Shown here: one piece after another, positions 26,537 through 36,622 of the stretch
How positions within the stretch are numbered: position 1 is the stretch's first letter
How the letters are laid out: every line of letters begins with the position of its first letter
Source of the DNA: SZUA-36 sp963801195
Lineage (GTDB): Bacteria; Pseudomonadota; Gammaproteobacteria; Xanthomonadales; SZUA-36
Length of the DNA: 64,000 bases
Reading direction: 5' to 3'
NCBI GenBank assembly: GCA_963801195.1
Contig: CAWDDX010000003.1
Location: 1-64,000 of the forward strand
The notes under the pieces: generated by a model
What the model saw: the letters and a program-made list of their open reading frames with translations, nothing else
The model's database searches: none
Told to the model about the DNA's origin: nothing
Translations under genes and position numbers: made by a program

Positions 26537-27808
26537 ATGATTAGCAGCATTGCGTTTGGCTTTTTCGGACTGGCGGTTCTGATTTCGATTGCCTTTGCAT
26601 TTTCCCGGCACAAAAAATCGGTTGACTGGAAGCAGGTATCAGCGGGAATTGGTTTGCAAATCGTGTTTGCGGTCGTCGTCATCATCGTACCGGGCGGGCG
26701 CGAGTTCTTCGATGCGATCAGCCACGTATTTGTCAAGATCGTCGATTTTGCATTGATCGGCGGGCAATTCATATTTGGCGATCTCGCCGATGCGACCAAG
26801 TTCGGGTTCATATTTGCCTTCCAGGTGTTGCCCACCATTATTTTCTTCGCCTCGCTGATGGGGGTTCTCTACCACATCGGCCTGATGCAGAAGATCGTCC
26901 AGGGCATGGCCTGGGTCATGCTGAAAGTCCTCCGTGTCAGCGGCTCCGAATCACTGTCCGTCGCCGCCAACGTGTTTATCGGTCAAACCGAGGCGCCGCT
27001 CGTGGTCCGGCCCTATATCGCGAAGATGACGGAATCCGAACTTTTTACCATGATGGTCGGCGGCATGGCGACGATTGCCGGTGCCGTGCTGGCCGCCTAT
27101 ATCGCCATGCTTGGCGGCACGGATGAAGCACAACGGCTGTTCTACGCCCGGCATTTGCTGGCCGCCAGCGTGATGGCTGCGCCGGCGACCATCGTAATTG
27201 CCAAACTACTGAGACCGGAAACCGAGGAATCCCTGACCAAGGGCACGGTGCATCTCGATATCGAGAAAACCGCAACCAACGTCATCGAGGCGGCGGCCAA
27301 CGGCGCCGCTGACGGTGTCAAACTCTCCCTGAATGTCGCCGGTATGCTGCTGGCATTTTTTGCCCTCATCACGATGATCAACTATCCGCTGGGCTGGATC
27401 GGCGAGGTTACCGGTCTCGATGCACTGACCGGACAAACGCTCAGCATGTCGCTGATCCTGGGTTACATCCTTTCACCACTGGCCTGGATCATCGGTGTGC
27501 CGTGGAATGAAGCGACCATTGTCGGCGGACTGATCGGTGAGAAGATTGTCATCAATGAGTTCGTTGCCTACCTGCATCTTGGGCAGATCAAGGACACCCT
27601 TTCAACACACTCCGTTTTGATCTCGACCTATGCCCTGTGCGGTTTCGCCAATTTTTCATCCATCGCCATCCAGTTGGGTGGTATTGGCGGCCTGGCGCCC
27701 AACCGCCGCTCCGACATTGCCCGCCTGGGTCTGCGCGCGGTGCTCGGCGGCACACTGGCGACGATGATGACGGCCACCATTGCCGGCGTTCTGACCCAGT
27801 TCGCCTAG
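26537..27808 (+). CDS. Concentrative nucleoside transporter (NupC family)
   Basis: 423 residues, about ten transmembrane segments. Seen: the CNT motif VAANVFIGQTEAPLVVRPYI in the middle, followed by EATIVGGLIGEKIVINEFVAY and STYALCGFANFSSIAIQLGGIG near the end, which line the nucleoside and Na+ sites in CNT structures. Imports nucleosides with Na+ or H+. Start ATG 26537 after a ggag-type site. The next gene begins six bases after its stop. Confidence 0.93.
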   Translation: MISSIAFGFFGLAVLISIAFAFSRHKKSVDWKQVSAGIGLQIVFAVVVIIVPGGREFFDAISHVFVKIVDFALIGGQFIFGDLADATKFGFIFAFQVLPTIIFFASLMGVLYHIGLMQKIVQGMAWVMLKVLRVSGSESLSVAANVFIGQTEAPLVVRPYIAKMTESELFTMMVGGMATIAGAVLAAYIAMLGGTDEAQRLFYARHLLAASVMAAPATIVIAKLLRPETEESLTKGTVHLDIEKTATNVIEAAANGAADGVKLSLNVAGMLLAFFALITMINYPLGWIGEVTGLDALTGQTLSMSLILGYILSPLAWIIGVPWNEATIVGGLIGEKIVINEFVAYLHLGQIKDTLSTHSVLISTYALCGFANFSSIAIQLGGIGGLAPNRRSDIARLGLRAVLGGTLATMMTATIAGVLTQFA

Positions 27809-27814
27809 CCAATT

Positions 27815-29695
27815 ATGGCGGATCATTCCCAGTTCAAACTGTTGACAGAACGGCGTTTCATGCCGTTTTTTGTAACCGGGGCACTGGGCGCCTTCAACGA
27901 CAATATTTTCAAGAATGGACTGGCCGCCATGCTGGTGTTCAACAGCGCCCGCCTGGCCGGCCTTAACACGAACCAGATCGTCAACCTCAGCGCCATGGCC
28001 TTTATTTTGCCGTTCTTTCTGTTCTCGGCGCTGTTTGGGCAATTCGCCGACAAGTATGAAAAGTCCGTGCAGATACGGGGCATCAAGTTGTTCGAAGTGG
28101 TGATCATGCTGGCCGCCACGCTGGGTTTCTGGCTGAATAACCTGCCCCTGTTACTCTTTGTCCTGTTCATGCTGGGTTTCCAGTCCACCATGTTCGGCCC
28201 GATCAAGTACAGCATCATCCCCCAGGTTCTGAATCGCGGTGAACTGATCGGCGGTAACGCACTGGTCGAGATGGGCACTTTTGTGGCCATCCTGGCCGGT
28301 ACCATCGCCGGACCGTTATTGATGGGTGTTGAAGCGGAGTGGCCGGTCTGGGTGAGCGGCACGGCATTGCTCGTGGCCATCGCCGGCTACATCGCCAGCC
28401 GCGGCATACCGGAGGCCGCGGCAGTCGCCCCGGATTTGAAGATCAACTGGAATTTCATCACCGAAACGATCAGGAACATCAGTTTCATCCGGGAGAACCG
28501 CGTTGTACTCAACAGCGTGCTGGGTATTTCATGGTTCTGGTTTTTCGGCGCCACGTTTCTCGTCCAGATTCCCAGCTTTTCGGAAAACACGCTGGGTGGT
28601 GATGAAAAGCTGATGTCCACGCTGCTGGCCATGTTCATTATCGGCATCAGCACCGGATCACTTTTGTGTGAAAAGCTTTCCAGCGGACAGGTTGAAATAG
28701 GACTGGTGCCGCTCGGCTCGATTGGCCTGACTTTTTTTGGTATCGATATGTTTTTTGCCAGTCCCGGGGCCCATGTGGCTTATACCGGCCTGGTCGACTG
28801 GCTTTCTTCAGGTGGTAACTGGCGCATTGTTTTTGACCTGGTCATGATCGGTATATTCAGTGGCTTTTACATCGTTCCACTTTACGCGCTGGTGCAACAA
28901 CGCACCACGCCGAGCCACCGCTCACGCGTCATTGCAGGCAACAACATCCTCAATGCGCTGTTCATGGTCATCGCGGCCCTCATCGCCATGATTTTACTGG
29001 GCAGGGCCGGTTTCACGATTCCGCAACTGTTCCTGTTTACGGCCATACTCAACCTGGTGGTAGCCATCTACATCTTTAGCCTGGTGCCCGAATTCCTGAT
29101 GCGTTTCCTGGTCTGGATGCTGGTGCATACCATTTACCGGGTCGAGGTCAGTGGTAGCGAAAACATCCCGGAATCGGGACCCGTCATCGTCGCGGCCAAC
29201 CACGTCAGTTTTGTCGATCCCCTGATCATCGGTGGCGTCATCCGCCGTCCGGTGCGGTTTGTAATGTATTACAAGATCTTCAAATTACCGGTGCTTCAAT
29301 TTATATTCAAAACCGGCCGGGCCATACCCATCGCCTCCTACAAGGAGAGCCCGGAGATACTCGATGCGGCCTATCGGCGCATCCATGAAGTTATTGATGA
29401 AGGTGACGTGCTCGGTATTTTTCCCGAAGGCGCCATCACCGATAGCGGGGACATCAAGACTTTTAAAAAGGGGATCGAAAAAATCATTGCAGAAAGACCG
29501 GTTGAGGTCGTCCCCATGGCGCTGTGCAATTTGTGGGGTTCGTTGTTCAGCCGGCGTGATCCGCTGTACAAGCGCAGACCGTATAAATTTCGCGCGTTGA
29601 TTGAATTACGTATCGGTAAGGCGATCCCCCCCGGAGAACTGACCGCCGGGCGTCTCGAAAGCGAGGTTCGTCAACTCAGGGGCGAGGATCTTTAA
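27815..29695 (+). CDS. Major-facilitator lysophospholipid flippase fused to a PlsC-type acyltransferase
   Basis: 626 residues. Residues 1-430 form a twelve-span MFS domain of LplT type (GALGAFNDNIFKNGL, MFGPIKYSIIPQ). Residues about 435-625 form an acylglycerol-phosphate acyltransferase with His463 and Asp468 in NHVSFVDP and the FPEGAITDSG block. Related proteins move lysophospholipid inwards and re-acylate it. In E. coli the two activities are on LplT and Aas, and Aas also has an acyl-ACP synthetase domain; that domain is absent here. GCG-type spacing of six bases to the nucleoside transporter suggests an operon. Ends convergent with the DUF2007 gene, sharing a ttaaa overlap. Confidence 0.9.
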   Translation: MADHSQFKLLTERRFMPFFVTGALGAFNDNIFKNGLAAMLVFNSARLAGLNTNQIVNLSAMAFILPFFLFSALFGQFADKYEKSVQIRGIKLFEVVIMLAATLGFWLNNLPLLLFVLFMLGFQSTMFGPIKYSIIPQVLNRGELIGGNALVEMGTFVAILAGTIAGPLLMGVEAEWPVWVSGTALLVAIAGYIASRGIPEAAAVAPDLKINWNFITETIRNISFIRENRVVLNSVLGISWFWFFGATFLVQIPSFSENTLGGDEKLMSTLLAMFIIGISTGSLLCEKLSSGQVEIGLVPLGSIGLTFFGIDMFFASPGAHVAYTGLVDWLSSGGNWRIVFDLVMIGIFSGFYIVPLYALVQQRTTPSHRSRVIAGNNILNALFMVIAALIAMILLGRAGFTIPQLFLFTAILNLVVAIYIFSLVPEFLMRFLVWMLVHTIYRVEVSGSENIPESGPVIVAANHVSFVDPLIIGGVIRRPVRFVMYYKIFKLPVLQFIFKTGRAIPIASYKESPEILDAAYRRIHEVIDEGDVLGIFPEGAITDSGDIKTFKKGIEKIIAERPVEVVPMALCNLWGSLFSRRDPLYKRRPYKFRALIELRIGKAIPPGELTAGRLESEVRQLRGEDL

Positions 29696-30024
29696 ACACC
29701 CTCCATCGTTGCCGGTCGTGAAGCTGAACACTTCCAACAATGCGTAAAAGCGGCCTCGAGCGGCGTACCGCATACCGGACATTTCCACGCCTGCGCCTGT
29801 TCATTACTGGTGAAATCATGCAGTTCCGCGATCAATGCCTGTGCGCGTTCGGCATCGGCTTCGTTCAATACCCATAATTGCGGGACGACTTCAAGAAATG
29901 GCAATTCGCCCGCGCCGGAGGTGCCAAACTGATTTTTCATAAAGGTGGCGATGCCCTGCGATTCCAGTACCGACTGGTAATGGCCGACCAGGGCGATGTC
30001 GAAATCTTCAAAAATCTTGATCAT
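29692..30024 (-). CDS. DUF2007 domain protein with C-terminal zinc ribbon
   Basis: About 110 residues. The N-terminal half (IKIFEDFDIALVGHYQSVLE) is the signal-transducing PII-like DUF2007 fold. The C-terminus carries CPVCG and CWKC pairs, forming a zinc ribbon. Function unknown in the family. Start chosen at ATG 30024 (MIKIFED); the frame extends five codons further. Divergent from msrB. Confidence 0.82.
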   Translation of the reverse strand: MIKIFEDFDIALVGHYQSVLESQGIATFMKNQFGTSGAGELPFLEVVPQLWVLNEADAERAQALIAELHDFTSNEQAQAWKCPVCGTPLEAAFTHCWKCSASRPATMEGV

Positions 30025-30065
30025 GGCAGCACGTCTCAAACCATACTCGCGAAGGATATATTACA

Positions 30066-30485
30066 ATGACCGGGAAGATGAAAAAAATTACCAAAAGCAA
30101 GCAGGATTGGCGGGCGCAACTGGATGCCGAACAATACCGTGTGACCCGTGAGGCCGGTACCGAGGCTCCCTTCAGCGGGAAGTACTGTGACCATAACGAA
30201 GACGGTTACTATGTTTGCGTTTGCTGCGAACACCCCTTGTTCGGTTCCGACAGCAAATACCACTCCGGTTGTGGATGGCCCAGTTTCCATGGCGAACTCG
30301 ATACGGCTGAAGTCGTGCAGCGTCCGGATCTCAGTCATGGCATGCACCGCATCGAACTGTTGTGCCCGCACTGCGACGCCCACCTTGGACACATTTTTCC
30401 GGATGGACCGCCACCTACCGGACAGCGTTATTGCATTAACTCGGCATCGCTGAAATTTGTGGGTGCTCCAAGCCGCGGCGAATGA
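30066..30485 (+). CDS. msrB: Peptide-methionine (R)-S-oxide reductase
   Basis: Repairs methionine-R-sulfoxide in proteins. Seen: two CxxC zinc pairs (CVCCEHPLF and CPHCDAHLGH), the GCGWPSF substrate loop and catalytic Cys123 in RYCINSAS. 139 residues, the usual length for a stand-alone MsrB. ATG 30066 is used; ATG 30078 is an alternative. The stop overlaps the next gene by four bases. Confidence 0.96.
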   Translation: MTGKMKKITKSKQDWRAQLDAEQYRVTREAGTEAPFSGKYCDHNEDGYYVCVCCEHPLFGSDSKYHSGCGWPSFHGELDTAEVVQRPDLSHGMHRIELLCPHCDAHLGHIFPDGPPPTGQRYCINSASLKFVGAPSRGE

Positions 30486-31540
30486 TCCTCCGCCTGTTGC
30501 TGGTCCTGTGTCTGAGCGGCTGTTCAGCACCGGGCTATTACCTGCAGGCCCTCGCGGGCCAACGGAATCTGTTGCAGTCGCGACAGGATATCCAAACCCT
30601 GTTGAACGACCCGTCAACCACGCCGGAACTTGCAGCGCACCTGGAGCACGCTGAACAAATCAAGGCCTTCGCGCAGGACACTCTGGACCTGCCGGTCAAC
30701 GACAGTTACTCCACCTACGTTGAAGTTGAAGGCGACGCACTGGTGTGGAATGTGATTGCGACCAGGGAATTTTCTCTCGTACCCAGGAAGTGGTGTTTCC
30801 CGGTGGCCGGTTGTGTTCCCTACCGGGGTTACTTCGAAAAGCAGAAAGCCCTGAAGTCTGCGGCCCGCCTGTCGAGCAAGGGTATGGATGTGCTGGTGTC
30901 GCCCGCCGCCGCTTACTCGTCACTCGGCTGGTTCCGCGACCCGTTGCCAAGCACCATGTTTTCCGTTTCCGATACGCAACTGGCTGCCTACCTGTTTCAT
31001 GAACTGGCCCATCAGCGTCTGTACGTCAAGAACGACTCGGTGTTCAACGAAGGTTACGCCAGTTTTGTCGAGGAGTCCGGGGTCCGGGCGTGGCTGGTAT
31101 TCAGTCAAAAGCAGGATGAGTTACAAAAATGGCTGCACATCCAGGACGTCAGCAAAGAATTTTCAGCCCTGGTCAAGGAAACACGGCACGGCCTGGCTGA
31201 GCTTTATGCCAGCGACAGGTCCGAATCGGCCATGCGTCTGCGTAAAGCTGAAATCCTGCATGATTTTGAGCAAAAGTATGACACACTGAGCGACACCAGG
31301 TGGCAGGGTAAACGCTACTACGCAGGGTGGTTCCTGGAACCGCTCAGCAACGCACGATTCGCGCTTTTCAACACCTATGAAGGCAGCCACTGCGCCTTCC
31401 AGGGCTTATGGGACGTAAGCGCCGGTGACTGGCAGAAGTTTCAGCGTTTGGCCGAACAGCATTCCAGGCTGCCGAAAGATGAACGGCGGGCGTGGTTGAA
31501 TCAAACGTGTGCAAACGTTGCGCCTCAGGCCAATCTGTGA
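30482..31540 (+). CDS. Putative zinc aminopeptidase lipoprotein (Aminopep family)
   Basis: 352 residues. A lipobox (LSGCS) within the first 16 residues suggests a lipoprotein. Seen: zinc-binding His173-Glu174-x-x-His177 in FHELAHQRLY and the downstream Glu in FNEGYASFVEE. This matches the putative aminopeptidase family PF10023 of Proteobacteria. ATG 30482 overlaps the msrB stop (ATGA). Substrate unknown. Confidence 0.85.
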   Translation: MILRLLLVLCLSGCSAPGYYLQALAGQRNLLQSRQDIQTLLNDPSTTPELAAHLEHAEQIKAFAQDTLDLPVNDSYSTYVEVEGDALVWNVIATREFSLVPRKWCFPVAGCVPYRGYFEKQKALKSAARLSSKGMDVLVSPAAAYSSLGWFRDPLPSTMFSVSDTQLAAYLFHELAHQRLYVKNDSVFNEGYASFVEESGVRAWLVFSQKQDELQKWLHIQDVSKEFSALVKETRHGLAELYASDRSESAMRLRKAEILHDFEQKYDTLSDTRWQGKRYYAGWFLEPLSNARFALFNTYEGSHCAFQGLWDVSAGDWQKFQRLAEQHSRLPKDERRAWLNQTCANVAPQANL

Positions 31541-31648
31541 CAAGTTGATTTTTTCAACCGATTCAATTGCTGCAAAAATCATGACCCGGAAGCCCGAATC
31601 CCTTGCTACAATGCGCGCGCTGACACTGTTCAAATACGGCAACGATTT

Positions 31649-33847
31649 GTGACCCTGATAAAACCCAGAGCATCAAAGCTGTTATCGGCTTTAAGCCTTG
31701 TCCTGATATGCTTTCAGGGTGCCGCCCATGCTGCTGCCTCGGATAATCCACAACTGGCCTGCCCCGGCCCGAGCCTGGCGCCCATGTTCAAAAACCCGCC
31801 GGATCGTTCGCAGTCGCCAATTTCGGTACAAACACGGCAGTTCGACGCCAGCAAAGTGGGTATGGCCGAAGCGCGTGAGCAGGTGGAACTGCGCCGGGCA
31901 GACCAGTTACTGACCACCGAGTTGCTGCAATACGATCCACAATCCGAAGTCGTGACAATGCCGGGCAAGGTGTTTTACGAAGACTCGGTCATACACATTA
32001 GCGGCACCGGCGCACAGTACAATTTTCTCGAGGAAAGCGGCAGTTTTTCAGACGTCGACTACGGCCTGGTGGGGTCCAGCGCAAAAGGTGTCGCAACCGA
32101 TGTGACACTCGAGTCGGGCACGCATTCGATCCTGCATGGTATACAGTTCACCACCTGCCCGGGTGAAACGCCGGAGTGGCTGTTAAAGGCAAAGGAGTTG
32201 AAGCTCGACTTCGAAGACGGCGTCGGCACGGTCAAGGGCGCCCAACTCAGGTTTTTTGACATCCCCTTTATTTATCTGCCCTACATGACGTTTCCCATTG
32301 ATGACCGGCGCAAGAGCGGTTTTCTTTACCCGTATGTCAGTTCGGCGAACGACAATGGTCTTGAATTCAGTATTCCCTACTACTGGAATATTGCGCCCGA
32401 CCAGGACGCCACCATCACACCGCGTTATTTCACGCAACGTGGTTTCATGTTGACCGGTGAGTACCGGTTCATTACACCGCGTACCGGTGGCGCACTGAAT
32501 TTCGACTACCTGCCTAACGACAAGCAGACCGGCGAGCGGAGATACCACTACCGCTTCTCCCACGACGCCCGGTTCACCACGCGCTGGTACAGCCAATTGT
32601 TGGTGGACAGGGTCAGTGATGACCAGTATTTCCAGGACTTCAGCAACAGCCTGGCGGCGGCCTCGAGACAATACCTGCGAAGCACTTACGGCATCTATGG
32701 CGGCGGGAAATACTGGGCGCTCAGAACCTACATAGATGATTTCCAGGTGGTTGACGAGGCGGTGGATCCGCGCAACAAACCCTACACCCGCCTGCCCCGT
32801 GTCGCTTTCGATCTTGACAGACCTTTGGGCGTTAAGGGTTTGCGGTTGCAGATGGACGCTGAATTTGTCTACTTCGACAGGGATTACGGCGTTACCGGCA
32901 CACGCTTCGATTTATACCCTCGCCTCGAGTGGAGCATGGAAACCGACTGGGGTTACGTGCGGCCCAGCGCAGGTTATCGCTACACGACCTACGACCTGAA
33001 CTGGCACGGTTTGCCGGGTGATCCCACCCCCCGACGCGGCACCACCATTCTCAGCTTCGATACCGGCCTGTTTTTCGAACGCGACACCAGCAAAGGTAAC
33101 TTGCAGACGCTCGAACCGCGATTGTTTTACCTGTTTGTGCCCTATGAAGACCAACGGGGTTTTCCTGATTTTGACAGCGCCCCGTATACATTCGGTTTCA
33201 GCCAACTGTTCAATTACAATCGTTTTACCGGGGCCGACCGCCAGTCGGATGCGAACCAGCTGACACTGGCCCTGACCACGCGGTCGATGGATCATCTGAA
33301 CGGCCGTGAACTGTGGAGCCTGAGCTTTGGCCAGATTCTCTATTTTGAAAACCAGCGCGTGCTGTCGGTCGATAACACACCGCTGCTGAGTGAAAATTCG
33401 TCCCCCTTTATCGCCGAGTTTATCCTGCACATGACCCGCAGAATTGACGGCCGTATCGGCACCCAGTGGGATTGGCAGAAAAACCGTTTCGATGTCGCCG
33501 TGCTGGGCGCGACTTATATTTCGCCCGGTGGTATGCACCTCGGCGCCGAATACCGGTTCAGACGCGACAGCGTGGACCAGTTTGACATACGCTACTACCA
33601 GCCGATCAATGAGAGTTGGCGTGTCCTGGGACGGGTCAATTATTCCCTGCTCGATTCCGACCTGCTGTCGGCCGAAGCCGGTTTTGAATATGACAGTTGC
33701 TGCTGGGCTCTGCGACTCGTTGCCAAGCGTTTCCTGAGAAACCGCGAAGGCGACTATCGCGATGCGATTTACCTCCAACTCGTACTCAAGGGGCTGGGTG
33801 AATTCGGACGCAAATCGGCACCGCTGTTTTACGACCTGGCCTATTGA
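31649..33847 (+). CDS. lptD: LPS-assembly protein LptD
   Basis: Outer-membrane beta-barrel that, with LptE, inserts lipopolysaccharide into the outer leaflet; essential in most Gammaproteobacteria. Seen: signal peptide ending AHAA, the first disulfide Cys in ACPGPS, an N-terminal OstA-like beta-jellyroll (about 75-200), and a long barrel rich in alternating aromatic strands. The paired CysCys is in YDSCCWALRLV near the end, the known inter-domain disulfide partner. 732 residues. GTG 31649 starts the frame; a TACAAT -10-like hexamer lies at 31607-31612. Confidence 0.94.
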   Translation: MTLIKPRASKLLSALSLVLICFQGAAHAAASDNPQLACPGPSLAPMFKNPPDRSQSPISVQTRQFDASKVGMAEAREQVELRRADQLLTTELLQYDPQSEVVTMPGKVFYEDSVIHISGTGAQYNFLEESGSFSDVDYGLVGSSAKGVATDVTLESGTHSILHGIQFTTCPGETPEWLLKAKELKLDFEDGVGTVKGAQLRFFDIPFIYLPYMTFPIDDRRKSGFLYPYVSSANDNGLEFSIPYYWNIAPDQDATITPRYFTQRGFMLTGEYRFITPRTGGALNFDYLPNDKQTGERRYHYRFSHDARFTTRWYSQLLVDRVSDDQYFQDFSNSLAAASRQYLRSTYGIYGGGKYWALRTYIDDFQVVDEAVDPRNKPYTRLPRVAFDLDRPLGVKGLRLQMDAEFVYFDRDYGVTGTRFDLYPRLEWSMETDWGYVRPSAGYRYTTYDLNWHGLPGDPTPRRGTTILSFDTGLFFERDTSKGNLQTLEPRLFYLFVPYEDQRGFPDFDSAPYTFGFSQLFNYNRFTGADRQSDANQLTLALTTRSMDHLNGRELWSLSFGQILYFENQRVLSVDNTPLLSENSSPFIAEFILHMTRRIDGRIGTQWDWQKNRFDVAVLGATYISPGGMHLGAEYRFRRDSVDQFDIRYYQPINESWRVLGRVNYSLLDSDLLSAEAGFEYDSCCWALRLVAKRFLRNREGDYRDAIYLQLVLKGLGEFGRKSAPLFYDLAY

Positions 33848-33887
33848 TGGCTCATCCTGCCGGCCTTGGGCCATACGAGACAGAAGC

Positions 33888-35114
33888 ATGCTAAAAACAC
33901 CGATCAGGACAAACAGCATTCTGGAAGGCGTTCGTTATGAAATACGCGGCGAACTGGCCGCCCGTGCGGTCGCGCTCGAGCGACAGGGTTACGAGATTGT
34001 TTCCCTTAACATCGGCAACCCCGGTCTGTTTGGCTACCGCACCCCAGAGACAATGCGACTGGCGATGATCGAAAACCTCGGACAGAGCGAGGCCTATTGC
34101 CACCAGAAGGGTATTTTCCCGGCCCGCGAGGCCGTGGTGATGCAGCAACAGTCCCGGGGCGTCATGGATGTCACCGCGGATGATGTTTTCATGGGCAATG
34201 GTGTCAGTGAATGTATCGATCTGGCGCTGCGTGCGCTGCTCAACAGTGGCGACGAGGTCTTGATACCCAGCCCGGATTACCCCTTGTGGAGCGCGTCGGT
34301 TGCCCTCAATCATGGCACTGCGGTTTACTACCACTGCAGGGCGGAAAATGGCTTCCATCCGGATCCGGAAGAAATCCGGGGCCTGTTGACTGAGCGCACC
34401 CGGGCAATCGTCCTTATCAACCCCAACAACCCCACCGGTGCCGTTTACTCCCGGGAAGTGCTCGAGGAAATTGCCGCGATCGCCGAATGCAACCGCCTGG
34501 TCGTTTTCAGCGACGAAATTTATGACGAGATGCTCTATGGCAACGCAAAACACATTCCGATGGCGGCATTGGTGCACGACACCCTGTGCGTCACCTTCAA
34601 CGGGCTTTCTAAAATCTACCGCGCCTGTGGCTATCGCGTGGGCTGGGCTGTCTTCAGCGGTGACAGGGAAAACGCCAGGGACTACATGCATGCCGTCGAA
34701 CTGGTCGCCTCGTTGAGATTATGTGCAAACGTGCCCGGACAGTGGGCAGTACAGACCGCACTTGGCGGCTACCAGAGCATCCTGGAACTGACCGCGGAGG
34801 GCGGACGCCTTTACCAGGCGCGCCAGGCGATCATCGATGGCGTCGGGAAAAGTAAGTACATGAGCCTGGTAAAACCCGATGGCGCGATGTACGCCTTTCC
34901 CGCAGTCGACACCGGCATGTTCGAATCATTCGATGACCTCGGTTTTGCAATGGAGTTATTGGAAAAGAAACATGTCCTGATTGCTCCGGGCAGCAGTTTC
35001 AACGTGTCCTACCGGAACCACTTCCGTCTCACAACCCTGCCCACCGAGCGGAAGATGCAAACGGTGTTTGAACGCATGGAAGATGTGCTGGATGCCATGC
35101 ACGCGAGACAATAA
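33888..35114 (+). CDS. alaA: Alanine/branched-type aminotransferase (AlaA-like, class I)
   Basis: Pyridoxal-phosphate aminotransferase, 408 residues, likely making alanine from pyruvate and glutamate. Seen: GNGVSECIDLALRAL, INPNNPTGAVY, the cofactor-binding SDEIYDEMLY, and the Schiff-base Lys in NGLSKIYRACGYRVGW. The true start is ATG 33888 (MLKTPIRTNSIL); the open frame to 33762 overlaps lptD and is not coding. Placed between lptD and surA, which is not the enterobacterial order but keeps the block otherwise intact. Confidence 0.85.
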   Translation: MLKTPIRTNSILEGVRYEIRGELAARAVALERQGYEIVSLNIGNPGLFGYRTPETMRLAMIENLGQSEAYCHQKGIFPAREAVVMQQQSRGVMDVTADDVFMGNGVSECIDLALRALLNSGDEVLIPSPDYPLWSASVALNHGTAVYYHCRAENGFHPDPEEIRGLLTERTRAIVLINPNNPTGAVYSREVLEEIAAIAECNRLVVFSDEIYDEMLYGNAKHIPMAALVHDTLCVTFNGLSKIYRACGYRVGWAVFSGDRENARDYMHAVELVASLRLCANVPGQWAVQTALGGYQSILELTAEGGRLYQARQAIIDGVGKSKYMSLVKPDGAMYAFPAVDTGMFESFDDLGFAMELLEKKHVLIAPGSSFNVSYRNHFRLTTLPTERKMQTVFERMEDVLDAMHARQ

Positions 35115-35253
35115 ACCCATTTCGATCCTGACAACACTTTTCAGCGGTATGGGTTAAAATAACGGGTTGGGTGTCGAATCAGGCAACTTTATAGATTTGC
35201 TGCAATCAAAAACCGTACTATGGAAAATGGCAATATCCCGGAGACAAGCGTTT

Positions 35254-36567
35254 ATGAGAAGTTTTAACAACCCTGCAGTTTGGGTTTTATGTGTTGCCCT
35301 GTTGTCTTCACCGGCGGTGACTACCACGGCGTTTGCACAAACCGATCAACCGGCCGATGAACAGATCGATTCCATCGTCGCGTTGGTGGATGACGATGTC
35401 ATACTCCGCAGCGAGCTCGATATTGCGATCAAGGGTATCGTCGACAGAATCCGCCAGCAGGGTGGCGAACTGCCGCCGCAAAACCTGCTTGAAAAGCAGG
35501 TGCTGGAACGCCTGATCGTCCGACGTCTGCAATTGCTGCGCGCTTACCAGACGGGTATCCGGATCAGCGACAGCGACATCGATCAATCCCTGATGATGCT
35601 GGCCGACCAGAATAAGCTTTCGCTGATGCAATTACGCCAGTTGATCGAAGCGGACGGCGAGGATTTTGCCGAATTCCGCCAGAACATCGGTGAAGAAATG
35701 ATGACCGAACGTCTGCGCCAGCGGGTCGTCAACAGCATGGATCCCATCACCGAGACCGAAATCGACATCCTGCTCGCTTCAGAGAGCTTCAACACTGGCG
35801 AATACAATATTTCACATATCCTGATCGGCCTCAAGGAAGGTGCTACGCCACAGATGATCGCCGAGCAGGAGGCCAAGGCCAACAACATTTACCAGCAGTT
35901 GCAGGAGGGGCTGGATTTTGCCTCGGCAGCGATCAGTTACTCGGATTCACAGGAAGCGCTGGAAGGCGGCCTGGTCGGCTGGCGGGACCTTAATTCGGTT
36001 CCGGTGGCATTTTCCGATGCGATAAAAAACCTGCGCGCCGGTCAGTTTACCGTTCCAATCCGCAGTCCCGCCGGTTTCCACATCATCAAGGTCAATGATT
36101 ACCGCGAACGCTCCCAGGTGATGGCGACCGAATACCACGCCAGACATATCATGATCGAAACCAATGACCTCGTCAGCCCCCGCCAGGCCATGGAAAGGAT
36201 CAGGGAGATACGCACGGAACTTGTCGACGGTGCAGATTTTGCAGAACTTGCCAAGGAGAACTCCGACGACGTGTCGAGCGCAAACCTGGGTGGCGACATG
36301 GGCTGGTTCGTGCCGCAGGCCTATGGTGAACGCATGGAACAGACGCTGGCAGCGATGCAGGACGGTGAAATCAGCGAACCTTTCCAGACGGAAACGGGCT
36401 GGCACATCATTGAACGGCTGGGCAAACGTGAAAAAGACGTAACCGTCGAATCCATCCGTAACGCTGCCCGCAACAATCTGCAACAGCAGAAGATGGATAT
36501 CGAGCTGGAAAAGTTCCTGCAAGAGATGCGCGACGAGGCCTTCGTAGAAATCCGGCTGGACAGCTGA
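35254..36567 (+). CDS. surA: Periplasmic chaperone and peptidyl-prolyl isomerase SurA
   Basis: Escorts outer-membrane proteins, LptD among its known clients, to the Bam complex. Seen: signal peptide ending TTAFAQ, N-terminal helical chaperone domain (QIDSIVALVDDDVILRSEL), two parvulin domains beginning YNISHILIGL and YHARHIMIET, and a C-terminal helix. About 437 residues, close to E. coli (428). ATG 35254 is preferred because it opens a clean signal peptide with ggag upstream; ATG 35227 or 35167 would give an oversized N-region. Confidence 0.94.
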   Translation: MRSFNNPAVWVLCVALLSSPAVTTTAFAQTDQPADEQIDSIVALVDDDVILRSELDIAIKGIVDRIRQQGGELPPQNLLEKQVLERLIVRRLQLLRAYQTGIRISDSDIDQSLMMLADQNKLSLMQLRQLIEADGEDFAEFRQNIGEEMMTERLRQRVVNSMDPITETEIDILLASESFNTGEYNISHILIGLKEGATPQMIAEQEAKANNIYQQLQEGLDFASAAISYSDSQEALEGGLVGWRDLNSVPVAFSDAIKNLRAGQFTVPIRSPAGFHIIKVNDYRERSQVMATEYHARHIMIETNDLVSPRQAMERIREIRTELVDGADFAELAKENSDDVSSANLGGDMGWFVPQAYGERMEQTLAAMQDGEISEPFQTETGWHIIERLGKREKDVTVESIRNAARNNLQQQKMDIELEKFLQEMRDEAFVEIRLDS

Positions 36568-36622
36568 ACGTGTTCAAGGTCAGGCAAAAGCAATATGCCA
36601 GGCAAATCGCGCGCATCAGAAC

